Shown here: positions 7,064-15,150 of the stretch, piece after piece
Layout of the letters: the number at the start of each line of letters is the position of its first letter
Numbering within the stretch: the stretch's first letter is position 1
DNA from: an uncultured Bacteroidia bacterium
GTDB lineage: Bacteria > Bacteroidota > Bacteroidia > Bacteroidales > F082
Assembly: GCA_902800965.1 (NCBI GenBank)
Contig: CADCGK010000003.1
Location: forward strand, 106,088 to 170,087
DNA length: 64,000 nt
Reading direction: 5' to 3'
Notes under the pieces: generated by a model
What the model saw: only the letters and a program-made list of their open reading frames with translations
Databases searched by the model: none
Told to the model about the DNA's origin: nothing
Translations under genes and position numbers: made by a program

Positions 7064-9224
7064 CTTCCTGTGCTTTGCAAACGCTGTTTTTGCATGTGGT
7101 CCTTTCGTCTATTCTCCATCAGAATACTATCTGTTCCATCTTGTCGATCTGCCCGATGGCTCTGACGGCGTTTTCAATCCCAATAGCAGGGAAAACTGCC
7201 TGCTATGGCAACAGCAATCTTCTTCGACCATCCCGTTGGACGACATCTATCAGGTGGTGTATAAATACAAATTGGAAACCTTGGAGGCCTTGAAATCGGG
7301 GAAGATTCCTCCCGAGGTGAGAGCCAACAAGATGGCCAGATGGCTGGGCAGTCGAGAAGGCAAGGAAGCGTTGAACTTCTTGATCTTAGCCAAAAACTGC
7401 GAATGGCTGCGGAGTGAGTTCATTTCGCCCTGGTATTATCCCTCGAAGAAAGATCCCGTCAAGTATTCTCTCAACGAGGTTGCCGAGATGGCTCGCCAAA
7501 AAGCCAACCACTACGAATTTGGCGACCGTTATGCGCTGCAGGCGGTTAGGGCGATGACAACCCTCATGCAGTATTCGGACATCATCAGTTTCTGGAATTC
7601 GATCGAGAAGGACATCCCTGAAGGCTTCTTGCGATGGATGATCTTGTCGTATGTGGCGGGAGCTTACGTCCACCTTGATGATGTCGAAGAGGCCAAAAGA
7701 TGTTATAAAGAAGCCAACGACTTGGTTGGACTGTTGGCGTGCGATCTGCGATATCAGCCCGGGATGAGCAGGGTAGAGGAGATGGAGCTGCTTTACGAGA
7801 GCTACCCCGACTGTCCTAAGTTCCGAAAGGATCTTTGGGAGGTCTTGGGACGGATTGAGCCCAACCGTGATTGGGAGGATGATGAGCAATGGGCATGGAG
7901 GGGTGATGATAGAGAGGAGATCGTTCAATTGGCTGCCCTCTGCGACAAAGTGCTGGACGGAGACCAGCCAGCAGACAAAGCGATGTGGGCATACGCGGCC
8001 ACATACATTGCCCATCTGAGGGGAGACGACAAGCAGGCCGATCGTTATTTGAAGTTAGCTGAAAGTACCGTCAAGGATCGGAATCTTGCCGATGCCATCA
8101 AAGTGATGAGGATCTTCATTGATGCCCAGATCTGCAAATACGATAAAGCCTACGAGCAGAAGATTTTTGGACAGTTGCGATGGATGCAAGGGATGATAGA
8201 GGATAACCTAGATGGGGAAATAGCCAAGGGATTCCGCTTCTACCAATTGGCTGACAATTACAGCTACTATTATTGGAATGATGCGATGCGTTGCGTTTTG
8301 CTGGGTACGGTGTGTCCGAGATTGGTTGAGCAGGGTAATACCACGCTGGCCCTCCAGTTGGCAAATTATGCAAGTTATACGCTGGTGAATGAGGTGAATA
8401 GGGTGGAGATTGAGTTCTATCTTCCCGAAGATATTGCCAAGTATGGAAGACAGGCTGCGTTTAATCTATATCAATACCGGCATTCGGGACTTGTGAATGA
8501 CTATGACTATTGCAGTGATTTTGCTGAGATGGCCAACTCGTTTTCGGCTAATGCGTTAATAGCTTACGCCGATGTGGCTTTGAAACCAAAAACGGAGTTC
8601 CAGAGATTTCTAAATAATCATTCATACATAGACAGTGATTTTCTAAACGAGTTGATAGGCACCCACTGCCTCAGAGAAATGCGTTATGCTGACGCGGAGT
8701 TATACCTCGCTAAGGTCGCGCCCGATTATTTTGTCCGCACCAATGTTTACAAGGGCGGGTATTTGAGCCGTGATCCATTCAGTGTGGAACGTAGTATGTG
8801 GAGTCATGGTGTCGATGCAAAACTTTGCTTTGCCAGAAAGATGAACCGGTTGGAGCAAGATATGGCATCCACTTCCGATCCCAACCTAAAAGCCATGTTG
8901 ATGCTTGATTTTGGCATAGGGTTGCGCAATTCGTTTGATTACTGTTGGGCGTTGACGCAATATAGACGCGGATGCACGTCGTACTACAGAGACGATTCTT
9001 GGGAAGATGCGGAGTTGACCCAACAAGCCTTGAAGCGAGCCGATCGTCTTCTCAGCAAAGCCCTGAACACCTTCACCAACGATGAATATGCCGCCCAAGC
9101 CCAGCTGCGCTTTTGCAACTTCAAGACGGTAAAAGAGCGATATTCGAATACCCTGGCTTGGCAAAGCATTCAAGGTCGTTGCGATACCTACAAGGACTAT
9201 CATGCCTGGATGTGGATCCGTTAA
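7032..9224 (+). CDS. large helical lipoprotein of unknown function
   Basis: 730 residues from ATG 7032, which gives a clean signal peptide (MRYARFIVAISFLCFANAVF) followed by a lipobox-like AC; the upstream in-frame ATG at 6975 would add 19 non-signal residues and lies deep in the previous gene. The mature part is almost entirely helical with loosely TPR-like stretches (for example ~residues 215-260, AYVHLDDVEEAKRCYKEAND). No catalytic motif seen. Translationally coupled to the DUF3142-like lipoprotein, so both may act at the same envelope site. Confidence 0.75.
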   Translation: MRYARFIVAISFLCFANAVFACGPFVYSPSEYYLFHLVDLPDGSDGVFNPNSRENCLLWQQQSSSTIPLDDIYQVVYKYKLETLEALKSGKIPPEVRANKMARWLGSREGKEALNFLILAKNCEWLRSEFISPWYYPSKKDPVKYSLNEVAEMARQKANHYEFGDRYALQAVRAMTTLMQYSDIISFWNSIEKDIPEGFLRWMILSYVAGAYVHLDDVEEAKRCYKEANDLVGLLACDLRYQPGMSRVEEMELLYESYPDCPKFRKDLWEVLGRIEPNRDWEDDEQWAWRGDDREEIVQLAALCDKVLDGDQPADKAMWAYAATYIAHLRGDDKQADRYLKLAESTVKDRNLADAIKVMRIFIDAQICKYDKAYEQKIFGQLRWMQGMIEDNLDGEIAKGFRFYQLADNYSYYYWNDAMRCVLLGTVCPRLVEQGNTTLALQLANYASYTLVNEVNRVEIEFYLPEDIAKYGRQAAFNLYQYRHSGLVNDYDYCSDFAEMANSFSANALIAYADVALKPKTEFQRFLNNHSYIDSDFLNELIGTHCLREMRYADAELYLAKVAPDYFVRTNVYKGGYLSRDPFSVERSMWSHGVDAKLCFARKMNRLEQDMASTSDPNLKAMLMLDFGIGLRNSFDYCWALTQYRRGCTSYYRDDSWEDAELTQQALKRADRLLSKALNTFTNDEYAAQAQLRFCNFKTVKERYSNTLAWQSIQGRCDTYKDYHAWMWIR

Positions 9225-9267
9225 AATACATAACAGGGATAATTGACAATATCGGACGGAAAGACAG

Positions 9268-10338
9268 CTATTGATATTGCTCCAAAGCTTTCTTCAAACT
9301 CGCTTTATACTCCTCAACAAGCGATTGAGGGGAGAGGATGGTGATGTCGGGAGCATAGGAGAGGAGGAGGTGAGTCAATTCTGGGTTGATTTTCACTTGT
9401 AGTTTTACGTCAAGCGTCTCGTTATCGATCCATTGGGAATCTTGTGAGGCGTGCAATGGTTTGGTGGCTATATAATAAGCGGTGCTGCCTTTCGCTATAA
9501 AATGAATTATTTCGATGGGATTAGGTTTCTTGTTGGTAACACCGATCACTTCGGTAAAAGGATCCCCATAATGTGCTGGTCTGGGAATGAACGGGACGAC
9601 TTTGAGAACTTCGATGTTTTCTATGCGGTCCAAAGGTGCGTTCCAATAATCCTGATTAACGTTTTGTTTTTTTTCATTCGGATCTTTCAAGTATTCCTTT
9701 TTTACTTCATCGATACGTCCAAATAAGAACCAACGGTTGTTGTGTTGCTTCAACAGATAGGGGTAAAGGATGTATGAATAAGCGTCGAACTTATATGGCT
9801 TATAGGTAATTATCAATGCAGTTTTGTTCACTGCTTGATATAACAAAGGCAGCCAATGTCTTCCTTTTAGTTTTAGGTTTTCACCGTAATCAATGCCCTT
9901 TTCGCCTTTCCCAAATTCGTATTCCACATGGCTCTTTATTGAGAATTCAACAGAGTCAAACACATCATCAGGAAGCGTGTCGCGCAATAGTTCGAGAGCC
10001 TTGTCGAGCATTTTGTAATCGGAGTTCTTGTAATAATAGGTGAGGTAAGGAATAATGCTGAAGCTCGGATCAGCATACCAATAGGTTCTGTTTCGGTTGC
10101 CGCCAGCGGTCTGAAGCATGTCATGGGCGATGCCGTTTAACGGGTTGTCGAGAACCTCCCTGATGGTTTGCATGTCCTTGCGGAAGGTGTCGCTATATAG
10201 GCCAGAATATGCTGCTGGCGACTTGCACTTATTGAATACCTTATTCAATTCCTCTGCCACCTCTAGGAATGATACGGGTTTGCCCTTTCGAAACAACCCG
10301 TCCATGATTTCGATTCTGTGTTTCTTTTCGCTGTTCAT
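9268..10338 (-). CDS. WYL-domain transcriptional regulator 1
   Basis: 356 residues: an N-terminal winged-helix-like part, a WYL domain in the middle (ALIITYKPYKFDAY ... NNRWFLFGRIDEV, the latter replacing the usual 'P..L....WYL') and a C-terminal extension (WCX-like). WYL proteins regulate phage-defence and DNA-damage genes, often binding nucleic-acid ligands. It is divergent from the small alpha-beta gene at 10536, as WYL2 is from its paralogue. The -7 box TATCTTTG (10362-10369, minus) gives the start. The last ~50 residues are nearly identical to WYL2 at DNA level while the N-terminal halves differ strongly. Confidence 0.88.
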   Translation of the reverse strand: MNSEKKHRIEIMDGLFRKGKPVSFLEVAEELNKVFNKCKSPAAYSGLYSDTFRKDMQTIREVLDNPLNGIAHDMLQTAGGNRNRTYWYADPSFSIIPYLTYYYKNSDYKMLDKALELLRDTLPDDVFDSVEFSIKSHVEYEFGKGEKGIDYGENLKLKGRHWLPLLYQAVNKTALIITYKPYKFDAYSYILYPYLLKQHNNRWFLFGRIDEVKKEYLKDPNEKKQNVNQDYWNAPLDRIENIEVLKVVPFIPRPAHYGDPFTEVIGVTNKKPNPIEIIHFIAKGSTAYYIATKPLHASQDSQWIDNETLDVKLQVKINPELTHLLLSYAPDITILSPQSLVEEYKASLKKALEQYQ

Positions 10339-10361
10339 TGTTTGTTATTGTTAAGATGCTG

Positions 10362-10510
10362 CAAAGATAAAATAAATATTGTCACGATAATATTGAAAAT
10401 CGAAAATAATATAAATAATTTATAATCAAAATACTATATCGTGATATAGTAATATCACAATAAACATTTTGCTAAAAGTATTGTCACGTTAAATAAACGT
10501 CATATCTTTG
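10362..10510. promoter_or_regulatory. divergent control region of cassette 1 with palindromes
   Basis: Contains -7 boxes TATCTTTG on the minus strand (10362-10369, WYL1) and on the plus strand (10503-10510, next gene). Between them is an 18-bp palindrome, ACTATATC-GT-GATATAGT (10433-10450), and repeats of TATTGTCACG/TAATATTG (10378-10395 and 10479-10488). These differ from the TGTGCAA-type operator and are the best candidate binding sites for WYL1. Confidence 0.55.
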
Positions 10511-10535
10511 CATCCGAATTCAAAACCGAAACAGG

Positions 10536-11114
10536 ATGACCGAAACCCAAAACAATAAGAACATGAAAAAAGAACAAAGATTCATCAAGTCGGTGATCCG
10601 CAGGTTGGGCAAGGTGGGTTTTGAGTGCCACGAAGAGTTGGATCTTCTTAAAATAAAGAAAGGTGAGAAAATTTTTGAGGCAGAGATCCAGCGTGATGAA
10701 CATAGCGGAAAACATCGTGTGCAATTCTACTATGAGTTCACTTTTGAAAGTATGGAGCGACTCACCAAAGACGGCTTGCTCAACCTGGCTTCAGAGAGCA
10801 ACAACCACAGCCCCTATACCACCACGCATTTTTGGGACGACAGTTTCAGCTGCCGGGTGGAAACATTGGTGGGTAGCTCCAAAGAGTTTGTTGCCGAGTT
10901 GGATTTTGCCATCCGTCAGATTGGTGAAACCCATAGAGCGATGGAAGAAAGCTACCCTATGTTCCAATGTATATTCCTGAAGCAGCCTGAACGTCGGCCC
11001 ATCGGCTTCTTAACCGATCGCTACCATGAGGAAGAAAAACGGGAAATGTACAAATTGGCTGCACAAGCCAGGCCTACTTTTGCAAACGAAACAAACGTAA
11101 ACACGAACCATTAA
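10536..11114 (+). CDS. small alpha-beta protein of the WYL cassette (copy 1)
   Basis: 192 residues, no signal peptide. Paralogue of the protein at 20574 (same MTxxNNK-MK-EQ opening, same ESNNHS-YTTT, ETxVxSxKEFV and RPIGFLxDRY blocks). Overall pattern (helix, strands, helix with a hydrophobic face) recalls YbjN/type III chaperone-like folds, but I do not recognise the family. Its 3' end contains the operator and -7 box that drive the protease gene, so coding and control sequences overlap. Confidence 0.7.
   Translation: MTETQNNKNMKKEQRFIKSVIRRLGKVGFECHEELDLLKIKKGEKIFEAEIQRDEHSGKHRVQFYYEFTFESMERLTKDGLLNLASESNNHSPYTTTHFWDDSFSCRVETLVGSSKEFVAELDFAIRQIGETHRAMEESYPMFQCIFLKQPERRPIGFLTDRYHEEEKREMYKLAAQARPTFANETNVNTNH
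11047..11082 (+). promoter_or_regulatory. TGTGCAA-type operator and promoter of retropepsin 1
   Basis: Degenerate palindrome TGTACAA-ATTGG-CTGCACA (11047-11065) ending 9 bp before TACTTTTG (11075-11082), all inside the preceding gene. Same geometry as at 18734, 20515, 21083, 22253 and 33214. Confidence 0.6.
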
Positions 11115-11126
11115 AACAAAACCACC

Positions 11127-11552
11127 ATGAAACAATCAATCGCCCACGGAATCGAAAAAACAGGCTTGCCTTTCATCAAATTAAACTGCCAAGGAAAGCA
11201 AGTTCTGTTCCTACTCGACACTGGATCCACCGAGAACCACCTCATGGCATACACTTACCTCTATTTCAAGGAGCATTTCCCAGATGTTATCGCCGACTTG
11301 ACGACAGAGAAGCCTGTTGTTACTGCCGGTGTCAATGGAGAGTTTGAAAGCAGGGCATGCTCATTTGGTTTCAATATAGACAACCACTCATATAAGGAGC
11401 CTTTCCTCATCATACCCCACCCCGAAGTCTTTGCAATCTTTTCTGAACAGTTAAGTGTTCTTGTCGGAGGCATCTTAGGGAGCCGTTTCTTGAGGAAGTA
11501 TGGCATCATCATCGACTATCAGAAGAACATCGTTTATACGAACCGCATTTAA
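11127..11552 (+). CDS. retropepsin-like aspartic protease 1
   Basis: 141 residues. Active-site loop FLLDTGSTENHL (DTGS, residues ~31-34) and the distal GGILGSRFLRKYGIIIDY block (the hydrophobic-GG-LG second half) identify a single-domain, presumably dimeric, pepsin/retropepsin-like protein. Flaps lie around TAGVNGEFESRA. Substrate unknown; nearby small proteins are candidates. Paralogue of the protein at 22334, with homologous DNA leader (CGAAACAAACG...CCATTAAAAC). The start MKQSIAHG is conserved in both copies. Confidence 0.8.
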   Translation: MKQSIAHGIEKTGLPFIKLNCQGKQVLFLLDTGSTENHLMAYTYLYFKEHFPDVIADLTTEKPVVTAGVNGEFESRACSFGFNIDNHSYKEPFLIIPHPEVFAIFSEQLSVLVGGILGSRFLRKYGIIIDYQKNIVYTNRI

Positions 11553-11600
11553 TGACCAAAGCCAGAATTGATAAGGAAGCTTCAATCACAGAAAAAAAAG

Positions 11601-11648
11601 TTGCAAGGTTGCAATCAGTGAAACCAAACTAAATAATAATTACATTTG
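11601..11648 (+). promoter_or_regulatory. promoter of the ATPase cassette with TTGCAA-GG-TTGCAA site
   Basis: TTGCAAGGTTGCAA at 11601-11614 follows an A-tract, 26 bp before the -7 box TACATTTG (11641-11648). A counterpart precedes the retron promoter (22776-22824). Confidence 0.5.
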
Positions 11649-11685
11649 CGTCAGTAATCTAAAGCCACAATAAACTCTATAAACA

Positions 11686-13665
11686 ATGAAAACAAAACTT
11701 GGCATAAAGAATTTCAGGGTGTTTGATGAAAACGGTGTCACTTTAGAATTGAATCCAATAACTATTCTAACAGGAGCTAATAGTTCCGGAAAAAGTTCCA
11801 TTGTGAAAGCCATTTTGTTATTGGATTCGTTCTTGAAACAAGTAAAGAACGATGTCGTCAATGGCCAACTAATTACATTGAAGAACTACAAACTAGATTT
11901 TTACCGATATCCTATCAGCACATTGGGTAAATTTGACACAGTGGTGCATGCAGGATCCCCTAACAGAACCATCACAATTGAGTATGAAACCTATTCATTG
12001 ATGATTTCAGAAACGGTTTTTGTTCGGCTTATCTTTTCTTCAGACGAGAATGATGTGTTAAACAATGGCTACTTACATAATATCACATTATCTACTTCCG
12101 AAGGTTGTTTCTTTAGTTCTGATAGAACAGAAGGCAATAAATGCAATCTAAATATCATTAAAGATGCAGGTATTGACTTCCTGTTATTTGAATACATCAT
12201 CTGGCAAACATCGGTTGAGTGTTCAAAGGCCAACTACAAATCATTAATGAAAGTTGTTGATTACGAAATCAAAAAAAGCGCTAGCAACAATGTCAAGCAA
12301 TACATAGGATCACATTTTGAACAGGGAGATTACAAAAAGCCAATCATTATTCAACATCAACAAAAACCAGATATTGTTTCCTGGACCAAGAAAAATACTT
12401 CTCTGTATTATATCCCCGTACTAAAGATAATTGATCAAATAAAAAAAGAAGATATTCTAAAATGGGCAGAAGAGAACCTCCTTCAAAACAGTTCTCGTAA
12501 AGAACAAATATTTACAAAAAGAATACTTAAAGATTTTGTTACATCCGAATTCTCTCTATTTAGCGATTATTTTGCTAAAAATGAGAGCCTCCACTTAGAC
12601 AATTTTGCCATTAGAATCCCCATTGATCTTTCTGACATTGTATTGTCAAGATTTTCCCTTCGAACAAGTGAAGAAAATGATGAAATTGTTTTGAATAACA
12701 CAGAGATTGATTTTGAAGAATTCTATGATGTAATAATGAAGTGGAATAGAAATATTATTAAGGATGATAATACGGACAATCCTTTTTATACTTATAGCGA
12801 GCATGTATTTGGAAGATCTGGAGCAGTTGCTAATCATTTTATAAACGACTTGTTGTATTCTTTTGTGTCTAAGTTAATAGAGGAATCTCTTTGTCCGGAT
12901 TGGTGTGGAAAAATCAAATATGTCAGCTCAGCACAAGCAGAAATCAAGAGACTATATACTCTTGAAACCAAAGATCTGTTTTCTGAATCGATTGAAGAAT
13001 ATCTTGAATTAATGAGAGTAAATAACCCCTCAAAGGGCTATTATAAGCGATATGAATCAGATAAGTTTATTAATCGATGGTTGGGTAAAAAAGGGTTTAA
13101 TATCGGGAAATACCTATCAGTCTCCCCTCTCGAGGAAGGAATCGGCGTACAACTTCGTTTGCACAAAACCAGGCAAGATAAGAAAGGATGTCTCCTAGCT
13201 GACGAAGGATATGGAATAACCCAATTGATTTCTATTCTTTTGCAAGTAGCAAACGCTATACTTTCAGCAGCAGATGAAACATTTTATAATGAAGAGGACT
13301 CTCCAACGTTCCATTACCAAAACCGAACCATTGCAATTGAAGAACCCGAAATCCGCCTGCATCCAAACTATCAATCCAAATTAGCTGATTTATTTTTGGA
13401 GGCATACGAAAAGTACAATATCCACTTTATCATTGAGACTCACAGCGAGTATTTGATTAGAAAGAGCCAGGTGTTGGTCTCAAAGATGGGCTTTCAATCA
13501 AATTTGGAATCAGACAGCAACAGTCCTTTCAGAACCTATTATGTTCCAGAAGACGGGAAACCTTATTCATTAGGATATCGTAAAGATGGTAAGTTTGCAG
13601 AAGATTTTGGCTCCGGGTTTTATGATGAAGCAATAAACCAGACAATTAAATTATTGCAATCATGA
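11686..13665 (+). CDS. AAA/ABC-type ATPase, OLD/DUF3696-like (defence cassette 1)
   Basis: 659 residues. Walker A GANSSGKSS at ~31-39, a signature-like DEGYGITQL before the second half, Walker B IAIEEPEIRLHP at ~549-560 and the H-loop ETHSEYLIRK at ~584. This is the RecF/OLD-like ATPase layout with a long insert of low similarity (residues 100-480). There is no TOPRIM domain, so any nuclease must come from a partner. It shares a 4-bp overlap with the next gene, which is the likely effector. Such two- or three-gene ATPase cassettes are common phage-defence systems; this one matches no system I can name. Confidence 0.85.
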   Translation: MKTKLGIKNFRVFDENGVTLELNPITILTGANSSGKSSIVKAILLLDSFLKQVKNDVVNGQLITLKNYKLDFYRYPISTLGKFDTVVHAGSPNRTITIEYETYSLMISETVFVRLIFSSDENDVLNNGYLHNITLSTSEGCFFSSDRTEGNKCNLNIIKDAGIDFLLFEYIIWQTSVECSKANYKSLMKVVDYEIKKSASNNVKQYIGSHFEQGDYKKPIIIQHQQKPDIVSWTKKNTSLYYIPVLKIIDQIKKEDILKWAEENLLQNSSRKEQIFTKRILKDFVTSEFSLFSDYFAKNESLHLDNFAIRIPIDLSDIVLSRFSLRTSEENDEIVLNNTEIDFEEFYDVIMKWNRNIIKDDNTDNPFYTYSEHVFGRSGAVANHFINDLLYSFVSKLIEESLCPDWCGKIKYVSSAQAEIKRLYTLETKDLFSESIEEYLELMRVNNPSKGYYKRYESDKFINRWLGKKGFNIGKYLSVSPLEEGIGVQLRLHKTRQDKKGCLLADEGYGITQLISILLQVANAILSAADETFYNEEDSPTFHYQNRTIAIEEPEIRLHPNYQSKLADLFLEAYEKYNIHFIIETHSEYLIRKSQVLVSKMGFQSNLESDSNSPFRTYYVPEDGKPYSLGYRKDGKFAEDFGSGFYDEAINQTIKLLQS

Positions 13666-14756
13666 GAGCTTATATAGATATTGAAAATCTCCGATCTTTT
13701 ATCGCATCACGCGAGAATGAGCAATACAAAGACTGCTATGAAGATTGCTTTCGATTGTTACAACGTCAACTAAGTATAGTATGGAATTTTACAACCGATT
13801 CTTTTTTTAAAGATGAAGAAACTCGAAAGAAATACAAAGAAACACTGGATTTCTTGCATGGTTTTTCGCCTACAAATCGAGGCTGGAGTGAAGACAAAGA
13901 CACCTATTCTCCAAAACTATTTCCCGCCAGACCCATCAAGTCAAATGCCGCTAATCAATTTAAAGACATCGAGGATCATTCCGCTATTTTTTTGATTAAT
14001 GATGAAAAAACAATTTTATTCAAAGAAAAAGGATTATATTTAGTAGGGCAATTAGGAGAAGAATTAAACACAATAAAGCGATTGTTTTGCGGTAAAGACT
14101 ATGATTTTAACCATTTATACAACATCCATGACTCCTGTTCTTTTCCGAACTGGGAACAACTCGAAAAAGACAAGCTGACCCTTCCCCTTTCTGACATTAT
14201 CATTATGGACAGATACATTGGCTCACAGGAAGAACTTATGGAATACAATCTGTTCAAAATAATTGAAGTATTGGTAAAGAATGTAAAAGGAGAGGTTAAT
14301 TTGGTATTATTCTGTAACAAAACAAATAGTTTTAAAGACAAAGACACCGGGAAAACAGTCACAAAAACACCTGAATGGAATACTATTTTAGATAATATCT
14401 TTAATTTGTTAAAAGAAAAAACTGGTTTTACTGGCAATGTTACAATTGTATTCTTTCCAAAAGAAGATAAAAAAAATAATGACAAGCCCAAAAACGCCGA
14501 TCATGATCGTATTATCTTTACAAATTATATGATGTACACATCAGGAGACTCTTTTTGTTACTATAATAGTAAAGGAGAAATGATTTCATCTGGAATTAAG
14601 TTGGATGTTTATAGTTTAGCAAAAAAAAGCAATTATGATTTTGCCAGGTCTTTTCTTTTGCAAGCACAAATGATACTCGAAAAAGTAAAAGAGTTAAATA
14701 ACGAGGATATGATTTTAGGAAAAGGAAAAGCAAAATCCAATTATTTAAAGTTTTAA
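13662..14756 (+). CDS. putative effector partnered with the ATPase (possible PLD-like domain)
   Basis: 364 residues starting MRAYIDIENLRSF; start overlaps the ATPase stop (ATGA). Near the C-terminus ADHDRIIFTNYMMYTSGDSF resembles the 'HDR.i.t......G.S' element of phospholipase-D-like and MIT-C-like domains; upstream, LSDIIIMDRYIGSQEEL and NLVLFCNKT look like Rossmann-type strands. The N-terminal acidic strand YIDIEN could be a PIN/NYN-like start but lacks the other acidic residues. Function is inferred from context; an RNA/DNA-cleaving role is a hypothesis. Confidence 0.6.
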   Translation: MRAYIDIENLRSFIASRENEQYKDCYEDCFRLLQRQLSIVWNFTTDSFFKDEETRKKYKETLDFLHGFSPTNRGWSEDKDTYSPKLFPARPIKSNAANQFKDIEDHSAIFLINDEKTILFKEKGLYLVGQLGEELNTIKRLFCGKDYDFNHLYNIHDSCSFPNWEQLEKDKLTLPLSDIIIMDRYIGSQEELMEYNLFKIIEVLVKNVKGEVNLVLFCNKTNSFKDKDTGKTVTKTPEWNTILDNIFNLLKEKTGFTGNVTIVFFPKEDKKNNDKPKNADHDRIIFTNYMMYTSGDSFCYYNSKGEMISSGIKLDVYSLAKKSNYDFARSFLLQAQMILEKVKELNNEDMILGKGKAKSNYLKF

Positions 14757-14758
14757 CT

Positions 14759-15082
14759 ATGAATGAGATACAAGAACTACTAGCCAAGCTTTTATTGCTT
14801 CAGAACAATGAGACACGCAATCTCACGGAACTTGGAAGCAGAATAAAAACATCCATGGATGCAGGAAGCGTATTGGATTTCCGCGCACGTTGCTTGAATG
14901 CCAAGTTCTTATTAGAAAGCAATATCGTTAGATGCAGGTCAAATATTGAAAATAATACTTGGGTATCGCAATGCAATTATCTTATTAATGCATGCCAACT
15001 GACATTGCTGAAGTTTTCTCAAGAAACCATCGTTGAATGGCTCCAATCAAGCTATTTCAAAAACAACAAAACACTTTTTTGA
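14759..15082 (+). CDS. small helical protein, third gene of the ATPase cassette
   Basis: 107 residues, all helical by composition, with three cysteines. Starts 2 bp after the previous stop, so it is part of the same operon. No recognised family. It might be a chaperone or inhibitor of the preceding protein; this rests on position only. Confidence 0.6.
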   Translation: MNEIQELLAKLLLLQNNETRNLTELGSRIKTSMDAGSVLDFRARCLNAKFLLESNIVRCRSNIENNTWVSQCNYLINACQLTLLKFSQETIVEWLQSSYFKNNKTLF

Positions 15083-15150
15083 CAACCGTATTAAAGAAAA
15101 GTTTTTTTCGAAACAATTACCAACCCTAACAACTTAAAAGCCAATCAAAC

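Noticed and set aside
8600..8640. CATTCATACATAG resembling the LytTR half-site
   Set aside because: Single half-site inside a coding region with no second repeat at 20-21 bp.
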